A DNA stretch of 64,000 nt from Antedon mediterranea (lineage: Eukaryota; Echinodermata; Crinoidea; Comatulida; Antedonidae): NCBI RefSeq assembly GCF_964355755.1, contig NC_092674.1:10299001-10363000 (forward strand). Direction: 5' to 3'. Positions 1-11,423 of the stretch are shown in pieces. The position numbers and the translations under genes were made by a program. The notes beneath the pieces are model-generated. The model worked only from the letters and a program-made list of their open reading frames with translations. It did not search any database and was not told the DNA's origin. Within the stretch, counting starts at the first letter, position 1; each line of letters opens with the position of its first letter.

Positions 1-451
1 TGCAGAAATTTACTATGCTATTTATCATATCTATATCATGTCATATTTGGTGAATTTGATAGGTTCAGATAGATTACAGTAGGTTTACAATCACAGCCCA
101 TTTTTTTAATGGTGTTAAGTTTTTAGTAAAATATTTGTCATCAGACTATATGATTACTATAGTTGGTTGAATAATTTTTCTGGTTATGTATATTAATCTA
201 CAAAGCATGTATGGATTTATATTTTCTATCTATGAAAAATGAACAACAAATTTAAAATTTGTTTACTGTTCTGATGATGAGAATAGTTTCTCGAAACATG
301 TCACATTTACATTTTAAGGCAGTTTGCCTTTTTATTAAATGCCTCGCTATAGTCATCTTAAATTTAAAATTGTATGAAAATGAGGTAACTGATCAAATTA
401 GAATTGCTTTTGGTAAATCATGTTTTATTTATGTCTGCTTTGAAGACTTAC
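1..451 (-). other. AFF intron 6, start
   Basis: AT-rich DNA downstream of the exon 6 donor. No second exon or repeat is visible before the window edge. The open frame at 259-456 (+) overlaps exon 6 antisense and has no recognisable content. Confidence 0.5.
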
Positions 452-500
452 TGTGAGGCGCCATCATTGCTGGTCTTGACTGCCCTGTTTCTTTGATTGT
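452..500 (-). CDS. AFF: AFF exon 6 (probable)
   Basis: Acceptor TTTGGTTTCAG before 500 and donor CACA|GTAAGTC at 451 bound 49 nt. Entered in phase 0, as exon 5 requires, it reads TIKETGQSRPAMMAPH with no stop and leaves one base, so it ends in phase 1. It is locally GC-richer than its flanks. The position, after FPF and before the acidic Ser-rich block of AFF proteins, is reasonable, but this part of the family is poorly conserved, so the call rests on splice sites and phase. A next exon entered with a two-base remainder should exist left of base 1. Confidence 0.6.
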
Positions 501-589
501 CTGAAACCAAAACAAACACAAAACATTAAAATCCAGTATTCATAACATGATTTAATTTCCTTGCTAATACAACACAACATGAAACAGTT

Positions 590-1471
590 GTAGATTTGGT
601 AAGTTGCAGACTTGCAAGTGGCAGATTGGCAAGTTTCACACATTGAATAGTTTAAGATTGACAAGTTGCAGACTGGCAAGTTTCAGATTGGCAAGTTGCA
701 GATTGGCAAGTTGCAGATTGGCATATTGCAGATTGGCAAGTTGCAGACTGGACAGTTGCAGACTGGCAAGTTGCACACATTGAATAGTTTAAGATTGACA
801 AGTTGCAGATTGACAAGTTGCAGACTAGCAAGTTGCAGATTGGCAAGTTGCAGATTTGCAAGTTTAAGATTGGCAAGTTGCAGACTGGCAAGCTGCTGAT
901 TGGCAAGTTGCAGACTGGCAAGTTGCAGATTGGCAAGTTGCAGATTGGCAAGTTGCAGATTGGCAAGTTGTAGACTGGCAAGTTGCAGACTGGCAAGTTT
1001 CAGACTGGCAAGTTGCACACATTGAATAGTTTAAGATTGAAAAGTTGCAGACTGGCAAGTTGCAAACTGGCAAGTTTAAGATTGGCAAGTTGCAGATTGA
1101 CAAGTTGCAGACTAGCAAGTTGCAGATTTGCAAGTTTAAGATTGGCAAGTTGCAGACTGGCAAGCTGCTGATTGGCAAGTTGCAGACTGGCAAGTTGCCG
1201 ATTGGCAAGTTGCAGATTGGCAAGTTGCAGATTGGCAAGTTGTAGACTGGCAAGTTGCAGACTGGAAAGTTTCAGACTGGCAAGTTGCACACATTGAATA
1301 GTTTAAGATTGAAAAGTTGCAGACTGGCAAGTTGCAGACCGGCAAGTTGCAGATTGGCAAGTTTAAGATTGGCAAGTTGCAAATTGGCAAATTGTAGACT
1401 GGCAAGTTTCAGACTGGTAAGCTGCTGATTGGCAAGTTGCAGACTGGCAAGTTGCAGATTTCCAAGTTGTG
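590..1471. repeat. 15-bp minisatellite with higher-order structure
   Basis: About 58 degenerate copies of GGCAAGTTGCAGATT, with T/C variation at the same sites (GATTGG versus GACTGG) and occasional GTTTAAG or GTTTCAG variants. A spacer CACATTGAATAGTTTAAG recurs at about 638, 776, 1018 and 1288, marking larger units of roughly 140-270 bp that were themselves duplicated. Fifteen is a multiple of three, so both strands look open in several frames (CNLPI- and QIGKL-type peptides). These are not genes. Confidence 0.95.
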
Positions 1472-1739
1472 GCTAAGAATATTGTGGAATTGAAAATTTA
1501 CGTAATGCCAATTTGCAGATTGCCGTGAAATTTTTTTGGGAATGTATAAAGGCGGACAGTTATTCGCACAATCTGACAAATCGTCTCTGGTAGTGAGGCC
1601 AATAATCTTACTATTTAATTTGTCAAAATGCTACTAGTCATTTTATATCCTACAAGGAAGGCAGATGAAAGATATCTGTCTGATGAAAATATTAACTGCG
1701 CCAAATAGATTCCCCATGTTTTTCAACGATCTGAACACT

Positions 1740-2085
1740 ACTTATTAACCTATAGACACTCTTTATGAGACATGATCTCTATTAAAGGGACACTTTTCAA
1801 TGAAATGAATGTGGGAAGCACTATAGGCAACTCTTTATGAGGAGACATGATCTCTATTAAAGGGACACTTTTCAATTAAATGAATGTGGGAAGCACTATG
1901 GGCAACTCTTTATGAGGAGACATCATCTCTATTAAAGGGACACTTTTCAATTAAATGAATGTGGGAAAACACTATGGCTAACTCTTTACGAGGAGACATC
2001 ATCTCTATTAAAGGGACACTGCCCAATGAAATGAATGAAAGGAAACATTAATGCTAACTCTATTTAAAGAGACACTTTTTTGGTC
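1740..2085. repeat. ~75-bp tandem array, about 4.5 copies, carrying CTCTATTAAAGGGACACTT
   Basis: Successive copies begin CTCTTTATGA at about 1759, 1831, 1906 and 1982 (spacings 72, 75 and 76). The core CTCTATTAAAGGGACACTT places it in the same family as the arrays at 25.0 kb and 29.9 kb, with a different unit length and different filler. Confidence 0.9.
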
Positions 2086-2944
2086 ATGTCCTATTAATAG
2101 GGTTTTACTGTCCTGTATCAAAACCTTCAGGTTGACATTGGTAACAAATTCGTAATTGAAAATATTTTACTATAATTATAAATAAATATGGAAAATTAAA
2201 GACTAAAGCACTAGCAGGCTGGCCTAAACCATTATATTATTCTGTTAGATGCATATGAAATAACTCTGTACTTTATAATCGTTAGAGAAAAGGTTAACTG
2301 TTAGTAAGTTGACCCCTTCTTGCTACATATACAGTATGTCATAATCTTAATTGGACATAAAACACAAAACAAAAATGTTTGAGTTTTATGTTTCTTTGAG
2401 TGAGCAAACATATGGTATGATTTATTTACATTTAAATTCATAAAAACTAATTTGCATAAAAGTATGTCTAATTTGCATATCTTGTTATAAACAAAAATTA
2501 CATCACACATGAGTGAATTATTTTTCTTCAAATACAAAAAGCAAATTTAGGGAAAAACAAACAAAAAATGGAATGGAAAAAGAATGTTTGTTAAACCTTG
2601 TTTGTTTACTTGAAAAACATTACATTTTTTTAAAAACCCATTAATACTATAAATGATTTTGTTTTGTTTTTGTCAATAAAATTTGATTTAGAAAAATAAA
2701 ATCAAAACATTCATTTAATAACTTTGATAAATTAACAGAAGAATGAAAGTGTTGAATCCATTTTCTCACAGTTTAGTAGAGTAAAAGTTAGTGTGTGCAA
2801 ATTGTAAAAGATGGCGGCAAAGAAATACTATAGATAAAATAAATAATTGTGTACCTTGGATATTGAAAATTATAGAGCAAACAATCAATAAGCAAATAAA
2901 TTAGATGAAGAAGATGGAAATGATAATAGAAGAGAAAAAAACTA

Positions 2945-3075
2945 AAGAGTTTGATGTGCCTATATATGGTAGTGCTATGCTTAAATATGGTAGTAATATG
3001 ACATCATCATGTCCATATATGGGCACATCACATTTTTTTGACACATAAAGTTTGAAAGTGTAGACAAAGCTTAAC
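2945..3075 (-). mobile_element. MITE-like unit, copy B of the TGTCTACACT family
   Basis: Read on the minus strand it begins AAGCTTTGTCTACACTTTCAA and continues through TGTGTCAAAAAAATGTGATG and GCCCATATATGG. This is closely related to 9903-10022 on the plus strand. Inverted words (GTGATGTGCCC and GATGTGCCTATATATGG) flank the centre, as in a non-autonomous DNA transposon. No transposase is present. Confidence 0.6.
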
Positions 3076-3079
3076 ATTG

Positions 3080-3250
3080 CATTGCCGTGGGCATTGGAAG
3101 GAAGATGACCAAAAGAAATGAGGCGGTTGGACTGGAGTAGCTAGAGCGAATGCCGCCAAACAGGGATAGATTGAGGCATTCTGTTGAGGCCTTTAGGTGA
3201 AGAAGTTAGGAGAAGAAGAAGGAATAAATACAGTACAATAAAGCATCATC
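3080..3250 (+). pseudogene. decayed LINE (RTE-like) C-terminal relic
   Basis: The plus-strand reading contains WTGVARANAAKQG, a stop, IEAF and an Arg/Glu/Lys-rich end. It recalls the 'W...ARANAANRDRWR..VEAL' end common in RTE-type endonuclease/reverse transcriptase proteins. Several stops show it is dead. Confidence 0.45.
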
Positions 3251-6200
3251 ATCAATAACTGAATTTGTATTACAAAATTGTCCTTGGAATCAGGAAGTTG
3301 GCACAGCCTTGACATAAAAATATCATAATTATCAGTGTTTACCTTTGAAGTATTACAGCCTAGTCTGGTGCCTAGCGTTTGCAATCGCATGTCTCCTTAA
3401 TACCTAACCTTGTCGAACAAGGTCATGCAAAGATATTCAACTTATCACTGTCATTTTTTTATCGCAATATAAACAGTATGGTAACTAGAAAATTGAGTTG
3501 ATTGGTCAGTAAGAACGTCAAATCGTTATCTTTTCAGCCAGCACATACTGTATGTAGCAAGAAGAAACGACTACGGTATGATTAGCCAGCATCTCTAAAA
3601 GCCTCTGGGACAGATTTAAGGAGGGAGGGGGAAGATTGGGTGCTTTTGACAGCTATAATGAAATTATGAACAACTTTTTGACATGACAAACTTAGCCCTC
3701 CCCTGTTTAAACAAATCTAGGATCTCCTGAGCCTTATGTGAAAAAAACGTATGCCATTATAATGGGTTTGTTATTTGGGCCAGTGGGATTATCACACCAA
3801 AGCGGCAGAAATTTGATAATGGCCACATAAAGACTTAATAAGCATTGAAGCAGATTTTGTTCGTTAATGCAATATCATTATTTCCTTCGTGGCGTGAAAA
3901 TGAAATCTTTATGCATAACCATGAAAATGTTGAGATTTTAAAGTCATTCATTATCATATATATTTGTGCTATTTATGGTATCATTTTTTAGAAATATCAA
4001 CAAGGTAACTTAATGTTTATATCGGAAATACATTAAATACGAAAAATATGTATCTAAAAAAAAATTTAATTTAATATCCTAGGGATTTAATCCAATCTCC
4101 AATCAGAATCATTTGGAAATAGATTTAATGTTGTGATTGCGGACTGGTCGATTATAGTACAGGGGTGCTCTGAGAACTTTTCATATTTAAGCCCTCCGTT
4201 TGAAGAGCATGTGCTATTGCTGGTTTATCCAGGTAAGTTGGCACGAAAAGTAAAAAAATAAGTACCCCTAAGCACAAAATGCGTTTAGATTCCATTTCAA
4301 TAATTGCTTATTTTTACTGTAAAAATATTCTATAAAACACTACAACACATTAGTACACAGTATTCGAGTATACAAATATTTACACATAATTATTTGTATT
4401 CATGTATTAAAGTATGTCAAATTTAACCATTTCCCCAAGTGATTTAAATACATAATTTTAGAAATTCTTAACCCAAAGCTTTTCATTTGGAAGAAAACAA
4501 GTCATTTATCCAATTTCCTTAGCGGTCTATTTTGAACGCCACACACCGCAGGGGCTTCTCAGTTTTTATGTACAAAAATAAAGCATTAAATAAATACCTA
4601 ATTCATGTATCAGAATACAGAATATTATTATTCTTATCTCATGCTGTGATTTTACATCTCAAAGAATCTCATATTCCAAAGATATTTTATGAATTTTTTT
4701 AATGTACTTTTAAAATGGAGGATAATCAAACTTAAAGTCGTTAAGAGACAATACGCTTGGGAAGTTTTAGAAATGATGTTATTTTACCTTGAATTTAATT
4801 TATGTACGCCCCCAAGATATATCCTTTATTAAAATATAAATAGCCTCAAGAAATATTATTTAGAAACCATGATTATTTTGAATATTTCATAGTGTATTTT
4901 CGAATTATTTTTTGACCACACGTTTGTTGATTAATGTACGTTCTGCATCAACGAATCCACACACTCGTTGACAAAATGTCATTCAATATGTGCTGTGTAA
5001 CCACATAGCCCCTCTAGACTATCAAAAACGAAAGTAAGTTTTATTGGGTTTAAGACTCCAATACGATAGTGAGTGTGAATTTAACGACTTTCTCAGTTTT
5101 TATGGCAGTATACTTGTCTGAATGGCCTAGAAAGTAGATGAAGGGCTAAAGGGAAATCTAAAGATTGGCGTTGAATGTAAATAAAATGCTTCATTTACAC
5201 AAATATACATTACTCAAGATGTAATAATAAAAATGGTCATTACTATCAAATTGCTTTGCTGAATAGTAATATAAAGTCCTACATTTTGTCAACTTATCCT
5301 GCCTTAAAAGAGTGTCTTTATGAGTAAACTGGGCCGAAACTTTATCGACAACTTTACATTTTCCTCAAATAAAAGAAATAATTGTAAATATACCTATGGT
5401 TACATATTGTAAATTTGATTTGATCACTTATTTATTTAGGCAGTGTTCAGGCATTTTATAATTTAATTATTTGTGAAAATTATCATATCTTATGCGAATT
5501 TAATTCTACAATTATTTTACTTCTAATGTTAAACCAATCCAATGATAAATAAATGATAAATTGAGAATTACACAAATGATTACATTTTGGTATTTTAACT
5601 ATAATAACACTTTCTTGACTTATTAAAGATTAAAATTTGGGTCAGACTATTGATTTGTACAATGTGAGCATACAGCCATTACTGACATTTTAAAAATATA
5701 GTGTCAAATATATTAGATTATATTATTATTAGTACTACACTCTAGATTAGCTAATATTACTAAACACCCAAGTATATACTTGCAATTTGCTTGGTTAATT
5801 TCGTATCACATGACGTTCATTATTAGTGATATTTAATGGTTCTATTGCATGTTTATATACAATTTTATATATTTAGGAGACGTGAGGCCAACCAACCTCA
5901 ACTGTTGATTTATTTTTGATATTTTTTCGTTGGTGTTAAACCAGGTAACAACTGAATTTTACTACGTTTCGTGAACTCTAGAGTCACATTTTTAAGTGCT
6001 CTTTCATTGAAGAAACAGCAATTATTTACTGTAAACAACAATATACTAAACTTTTATTTGTTGAAAGCCTGAACGTGCTATTTAATAAAAGGTCACATTT
6101 TAATAAACTTTTTCAACTCATGAACATTCTATCATAATGAACTAATAAATATTAATTATTTATATATACAAACTACAACAAGATACATGCTTTTTAATAC

Positions 6201-6925
6201 GACATTAAATTGTTTGTTAATTTATGCTAATGTATGATTTTACCAAACTGTAAATACATACTGCTCTCTAGAGACTGGACTATCAATTTATAGATTAATA
6301 TTTTAATTACACTTTTACAGTACAAATAATACTGTTTTGAATCTGGATTAATAATGTTATCCTATAACAAAGTTATTATATTATATATTTGTTGCATTGT
6401 TATCGTAATTGTAGATTCATCATCGTCTATTAGTATGAATAAAGAATGAATTAAAATCAAAATGAATATTGCATGAATTATTGTTATGTTAACTAAAATT
6501 AGAAAAATATGAATTATAATAAGTCAATAAACTTCTTTATCAACTCAAGTTATAAATAGACCACAGATATTATTAAGCACTAGTTGTAAGTAATTACAAC
6601 TGTTCAAAAAGTGCTCCTTCATGGAGAGGGAACCACACAATATGTTGGCTGCAATCAACCATTTGATACGTCAGTCACGTACACTGCGTCTGCGTTATAA
6701 GCGTGCAGAGAATATTAAGGCATTCAAAACATATATTGTATATAATTTACTCATTTAATTTATTCATTTCATTACGATTAACAATATAATTATTTTCAAA
6801 AAAAGTTTATTATGCTTTAACAAAAATATGTGTTATGATTTGTGTTCTTAAATTATTTTAGATTAATTTTATAGTACTGTATAAACAATAATATTTTAAC
6901 TATGGCGGCCATCTTGAGTTGTGGT

Positions 6926-6938
6926 CCCCCCCCCCCCC
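6926..6938 (+). repeat. poly-C run
   Basis: Thirteen consecutive C residues after a short GC-rich stretch (ATGGCGGCCATCTTGAG). No gene model accompanies it. Confidence 0.9.
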
Positions 6939-6983
6939 TCCTGTTGGAATCACTTTGTCTATGCAGATGACGATCTAGTACAA

Positions 6984-7130
6984 AAGGCCAATTTACACAG
7001 ACGAGTGTTTACGGTTAGCGGTAAGCAGAAAACAAAAACATAGAATCTATGTTATTTCTCACCACGCCGAACAGAAAAACATCGAGGATCTACACGGTTT
7101 TCCGTTACTGCTAGTCTATAAATTGGCCTT
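6984..7130. mobile_element. 147-bp MITE with AAGGCCAATTTA terminal inverted repeats
   Basis: The left end AAGGCCAATTTACACAGAC and the reverse complement of the right end AAGGCCAATTTATAGAC match over the first 12 bases and loosely for about 30. The interior (GTTTACGGTTAGCGG versus CAGTAACGG) is also partly inverted. No clear target-site duplication was found. Confidence 0.65.
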
Positions 7131-7706
7131 AATACTAAAGTACAGTAAACTAAAATGGATAAAGCGTTTTGCTATACTTGTAACAAAGCCCATTAAGGCC
7201 ATGGGCAATTGTCATCTTTGTAAGATGAATTATTGATTGCCTAGAAATTTTAATCACTTGGATTTGAAGTTAAAGGTAATCTCATAAATATCACATCACA
7301 CTGTTAAATTGATTAAAATTTACACATATTTACATAATTTTGTTATCATGTAAGCATGCAGTACTATGTTTTTCAAACCTATTCATTATTTTTGATTTGT
7401 GTTGTTTAATTCGATGGCATTTGGAAAAAATTTGGAGGTGGAATATTTTGCTAGGACTTACCATTGCCTGGGGAGACTTATACAGTAACTTATGTTTGTA
7501 CTCTATTGGTTTTTTTAAAACTATTATTTACTGCAAATTTGAGTAAACTGTCAGATCATTTTTAATTTAATATTGAACAGATTATTATCATCATCATTTC
7601 TCTGTCATCCTTGAAGTATAATACATTTTCTAAATAATAATGGTTAACCTTTCGTTCTATCATATGGTTTACCTTAATATAATATTATAATATGACTGGG
7701 CTTTAC

Positions 7707-7787
7707 CTGTGTGAACGGGAACTGCGTTTGGTTTATCTTGCTTGGCGTTGGAAGTGCTGTTAGTGGACATTGAATATCTATCATTTC
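7707..7787 (-). CDS. AFF: AFF exon 5: second half of ELL-binding segment
   Basis: Acceptor TTCTTTTTTAG before 7787 and donor CAG|GTAAAG at 7706 bound 81 nt (27 codons, phase 0 to 0). The product EMIDIQCPLTALPTP followed by SKINQTQFPFTQ aligns residue for residue in pattern with vertebrate EMTHSWPPPLTAIHTP and SKFPFPTK. The PLTA, TP and FPF positions are kept. This is the clearest evidence, together with exon 3, for the AFF identity. The other two frames either stop or give a Ser/Asn-rich peptide without family resemblance. Confidence 0.9.
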
Positions 7788-7910
7788 CTAAAAAAGAATT
7801 TAAAATATTTAACTAAACAATAATATACAGAAAACTTTCTCAGAACACAATTCCTTGAGAACAAGAGTTTTCCAAAAATGTCTCAAAATTCTAAGTTCTT
7901 ATAACTAGAA

Positions 7911-8035
7911 TAGAATCCCTATTATTAAGACACCTTCGTGTCCTCTAAATAGGGGTTGGGTACAGTGTTCATATAAATTGCTCCTCTTTCCCTTAATAGG
8001 AATGTCCCTTTAATAGGTGTGTACCACAGGAGGTT
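7911..8035. mobile_element. pogo/Tigger-like MITE fragment
   Basis: Contains CCTCTAAATAGGGGTTGGG, then CAGTGTT, TTGCTCCT and CCCTTTAATAGGTGTG in the order shared by the dispersed GGGGACA-family copies. Ends are worn. Confidence 0.6.
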
Positions 8036-8165
8036 CTGCTCATAAAACACATTTCTGAAAACCAGACCATGGCAGAAAGTCAGACTTGGTCAGGAAAATG
8101 GTGTCTGGGAGAAGTTACTAAACTGAATTTAAATTTCGAGAAGCACATATATTTATGTAAATTAT

Positions 8166-8194
8166 ATCATAGAGATATTATATATCTCTATGAT
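8166..8194. repeat. inverted repeat, 13-bp arms
   Basis: ATCATAGAGATAT and ATATCTCTATGAT are separated by three bases, a small perfect hairpin in AT-rich intron. Confidence 0.85.
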
Positions 8195-8689
8195 TATATG
8201 TAAATTAAAAATAATGCAAACAATGTATTACTTTAAATTATAACCTTAAAGAGAACACCATTATGTTTTGTCAAAATTGGCACAGATCAATCTGTGTCTA
8301 ATGTTGTCATTGGCATTTGATAACGAATCGCTCCGGTTAGCGGTCGTTTTGACAAGATCATTCCATACCTTTTGGCGCTGTGCCAATATGTAATGCTTCT
8401 GATCCACTCTGCCACGCAATTGGTAAATGTATACATTTCTACGACTATGGCATTTAAAGGTTTTTGCTATAAAAACTACATTATTATTATTATCTTAAAA
8501 TAGAAAATATATTTTTCCTCACACAGCAATCAACAATATGGTTGTCATCAAAATGAAATTTAGATTCAAGTATAACAACAGTGGACATTATGGTATACCA
8601 GTTACTGTATTAGGGATGGAATATATGAATGTAGTAGTGATGAAAACTATTATTTTAGACAGTAAGATTTGTTATAATGAATATTAGTA

Positions 8690-8840
8690 CAACTCCTTTT
8701 TGGCAGACCTTAGGAGGACATTTTCCCATGAAACAAACAAGGGGAAAAATATACTTTAACACTACAGCCTACCCCTACTACAGTAGGAGAAACTTTGTTG
8801 GGTCTTAGGGCTTACTATAAAACTAGGCACCTACTGTACA
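8690..8840. mobile_element. pogo/Tigger-like MITE fragment
   Basis: AGGAGGACATTTTCCC, AAACAAACAAGGGGAAA, ACACTACAGCCTACCCCTA and AACTTTGTTGGGTCTTAGG recur in the same order as in the copy at 36340-36475. Confidence 0.6.
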
Positions 8841-9219
8841 GTAAAATATGTGTATTGTCTGAGGGCACAAACTGCCTCACAACCTTGGGAGACAATTACC
8901 AAAGGGCTTCCTGAATCATTGTGAGCCACTGTTCTATCTAGGTAACCCTATTTTATTAACAATACTGTTCTATAACAAGTACATTTAGAAATGTTTCCAG
9001 CTTAATAATAATGAAAGGAAATGATCATAACTTCATGGGTCAATTAGATTATCACATGACCTTTGCTGGTTTCTAAAATGGCCTAATATGACAATAAATT
9101 GCATCCAATATTATTTGCTCAAATTAATAATTGGCAAAAAATTTAATAATAATGTTTTGTTATTCCGGATACTCAATCAGTGTTAGTTACTTTCACATTA
9201 ATTAGATTAAAAGAAATAC

Positions 9220-9818
9220 TTAAAGACCCATTCCCTGCAATTTTGGACGTTTTTTGGAAAATAATACATATATATCACTTTAAAAACATTAAACCATGTC
9301 ATTCCTTGTCTTAAATGTACGTTTTATGGTAAATTATGATAAAAAGTGAGAAACAATGCACTACCTAAGTAGCTCGCGGCGATCGACTTCTCGTGGACGG
9401 TCTTAGGCCTAGCTGGTAAACATCGATAACGTACGAACATCGTACGCTAGCTAATATACCTAGCCTGACGTTGCATAGTTGCTGCATTAATTGTCTTTCT
9501 ATTTTTGCCAGACTCCGTTGATACGGAAAACCCGGTATTTTCGCTGAAAAGTTAGGAGTCTTCCATTTGTTTTGGCTTCACGATCGATCGAAAAGTGGGC
9601 GAATTACAGGTGAAAAACAAAAATATCAATCCGCGCGCAAAGCATTTTGGGATTTATAGCGGGCCGCTATAATTATTAGAATCGATTTATTTTTCACATT
9701 TTTAACCGTTTAAAGACGAAAAAAGTTATCGCAATAGGACCATATAGTATTATTTTTACATTAAATATAGTTAGTGATCTTAAATTATATCTAAAAAACG
9801 TAGGGAATGGGGCTTTAA
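9220..9818. mobile_element. 599-bp TTAA-flanked MITE (piggyBac-like)
   Basis: TTAA at 9220-9223 is followed by AGACCCATTCCCT. The right end, reverse complemented, is TTAA followed by AGCCCCATTCCCT (TTAA at 9815-9818). The TTAA duplication plus 13-bp inverted ends with one mismatch is the hallmark of piggyBac-type insertion. The interior is distinctly richer in CG (9370-9660) than the surrounding intron and holds no open reading frame for a transposase. Confidence 0.75.
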
Positions 9819-9902
9819 ACGAACACAATAAGCAAGCCCTTTAATAGTCATGACTTTTATAGGGGGTGTTTTTTCTACAAAAGGAGCACAAATTGTCATG
9901 AT

Positions 9903-10022
9903 TAAAGCTCTGTCTACACTATCAATCTAGTTTGACAAAAAAAAAGTGGGATGTGCCCAAATATGGTACTGATATGACATTATTGTGTCCATATATAAGC
10001 ACATTTTTTCTTGTTTAATAGT
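9903..10022 (+). mobile_element. MITE-like unit, copy A of the TGTCTACACT family
   Basis: Begins AAAGCTCTGTCTACACTATC, then TTTGACAAAAAAAAAGTGGG and ATGTGCCCAAATATGG. It matches 2945-3075 in opposite orientation, which defines a dispersed family of at least two copies. Confidence 0.6.
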
Positions 10023-10999
10023 TAAGTAAGAGCCATTACCATTTATTTTACATTGCTACTACAGTATATAGTTGCCAAAGACAGTCAATTTTCAGTTTTT
10101 AAAAATCATAATTCTCAAACCACCTGTTGTGATTATTTACAAAGCACTTATTACCATACAGCAGGGAGTAACTCCCTGCATACAGCTTCTTCCTATCTTT
10201 TATTGTAAACAAGATCCCTAAATGTATATTTCACCACAGACCAGATTTTTCAAGTAGATCCCCTGTGGTAAGCATACTTCTCCGAGGAAAGCCAACAGTC
10301 TTGGAGTGAAATTAATTTTCAAACAAGTTCATTAATTTGCAACAATAAAGATTCCTTTTTAATGAAAGAATTTTAAATACAAGCTGATGAATATATACAG
10401 TAAGACAGTGACTTAAATCATAACATTATTTGTCTGTTTCAAACACTGCTATTAAATGTTGATGACAGTGTCAATTCGGTTATTTTCAATGTTGTGAGTG
10501 GCGTTTTGCGCTGATGTTTAGTATCTAGTAGATATATACAGCAATAAAAACAAATACATGCATTATACTATATAATACATCATTTATCCCTACGTCAATT
10601 ACAGTTTTCAACAACACCGTTACTAGATAATTTGGTTCTGTTTAAGTATTATTATGTATAATGTTTTTGTGCAATTTTGTATAGTGTGTATTATGTTCTT
10701 ATACATTTATTCGTTCTTTTTAAATAGTGTACAAAAAAACGAATTTCCGATATGTTTTATTGGACCTAATAAATTCTTTGAGAGCAGCGCATTATCATTA
10801 TCAATAATTGATATTTTACTTATTATACTACACTAAAAGTACAGTTTAATTAAATCATGAAAACAATACAGACATAATAGGCCTCTAGAATAAAATGTAA
10901 TAAACTAGATTCAATTGGCTCAATACTTGGGCTCATGTATGGACTGTGATGAATAGGCTTTGGCCAAAGAATGTTATTACCAACAAAGTTGAAGTTTGT

Positions 11000-11423
11000 A
11001 TTTATTTAAACTTTTTTTTGCCAACTATGCCAATGGCACATGTGACCTTTTTTTTACAATGCTATTAAAGAATGGAATAATTTACCAATTAACATTAAGG
11101 AATCACAAACTATTTGTTGTTTTAAAAGTAAAGTTAAAAAGTATCTACAGGAACGTTCACTAGCTCTAGAAACTATTCAATAAGCGCTTCTTCTTTTTTC
11201 GATTGTCCTTTTTGCTGTTTTTTGTAATTTTTATATGTTGCATTGTTTGTCTTTATGCTGTTCTTTCAAAGGACCTCATTGGAAACAAGTCCGTAGAGGA
11301 CTTTTATAAGTTATCCTTGGCATCCTTGTTTTATTTTGGTATTTTTATATTTGCTAATTTTAATTGTATGTCTGTGATATTTTATGTACTGATGCCGAAA
11401 TAAATCAAATCAAATCAAATCAT
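11000..11423 (+). mobile_element. truncated LINE (CR1/L2-like), C-terminal codons, 3' UTR and (AAATC)n tail
   Basis: From 11052 to 11183 the plus strand reads FYNAIKEWNNLPINIKESQT and continues to a stop after LALETIQ. This is the 'WN.LP..I......FK..LK.YL' end found in CR1/Jockey/L2-type reverse transcriptase proteins. A T-rich 3' UTR follows, ending at GCCGAAATAA and four AAATC units (11403-11423), the simple-repeat tail typical of these elements. It is 5'-truncated, as is usual for target-primed reverse transcription. The open frame at 11203-11403 lies in the 3' UTR and is not a gene. Confidence 0.75.

Larger units (their letters stand above)
501..7706 (-). other. AFF intron 5
   Basis: About 7.2 kb between exons 5 and 6. 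It holds a 15-bp minisatellite, a 75-bp array, two small MITE-type units and a LINE relic, listed separately. Long AT-rich stretches (2090-2940, 3260-6900 and 7140-7700) have no coding or repeat structure I could recognise, apart from a C run at 6926-6938. Confidence 0.7.

Noticed and set aside
464-1405. Cluster of open frames rich in CNLPI, QLANL and QIGKL pentapeptides
   Set aside because: Translation of a 15-bp minisatellite in every frame.
3313-3390. Minus-strand CAAAG|GTAAAC donor after MRLQTLGTRLGCNTSK
   Set aside because: No acceptor or homology, and phase does not connect to the AFF exons.
4081-4235. Plus-strand open stretch ending at a good donor (CCAG|GTAAGTTGG) with an AG at 4081
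   Set aside because: The long frame does not start at the AG in a usable phase, has no family resemblance (VIADWSIIVQG, PPFEEHVLLLVYPG) and no neighbouring exon; left uncalled.
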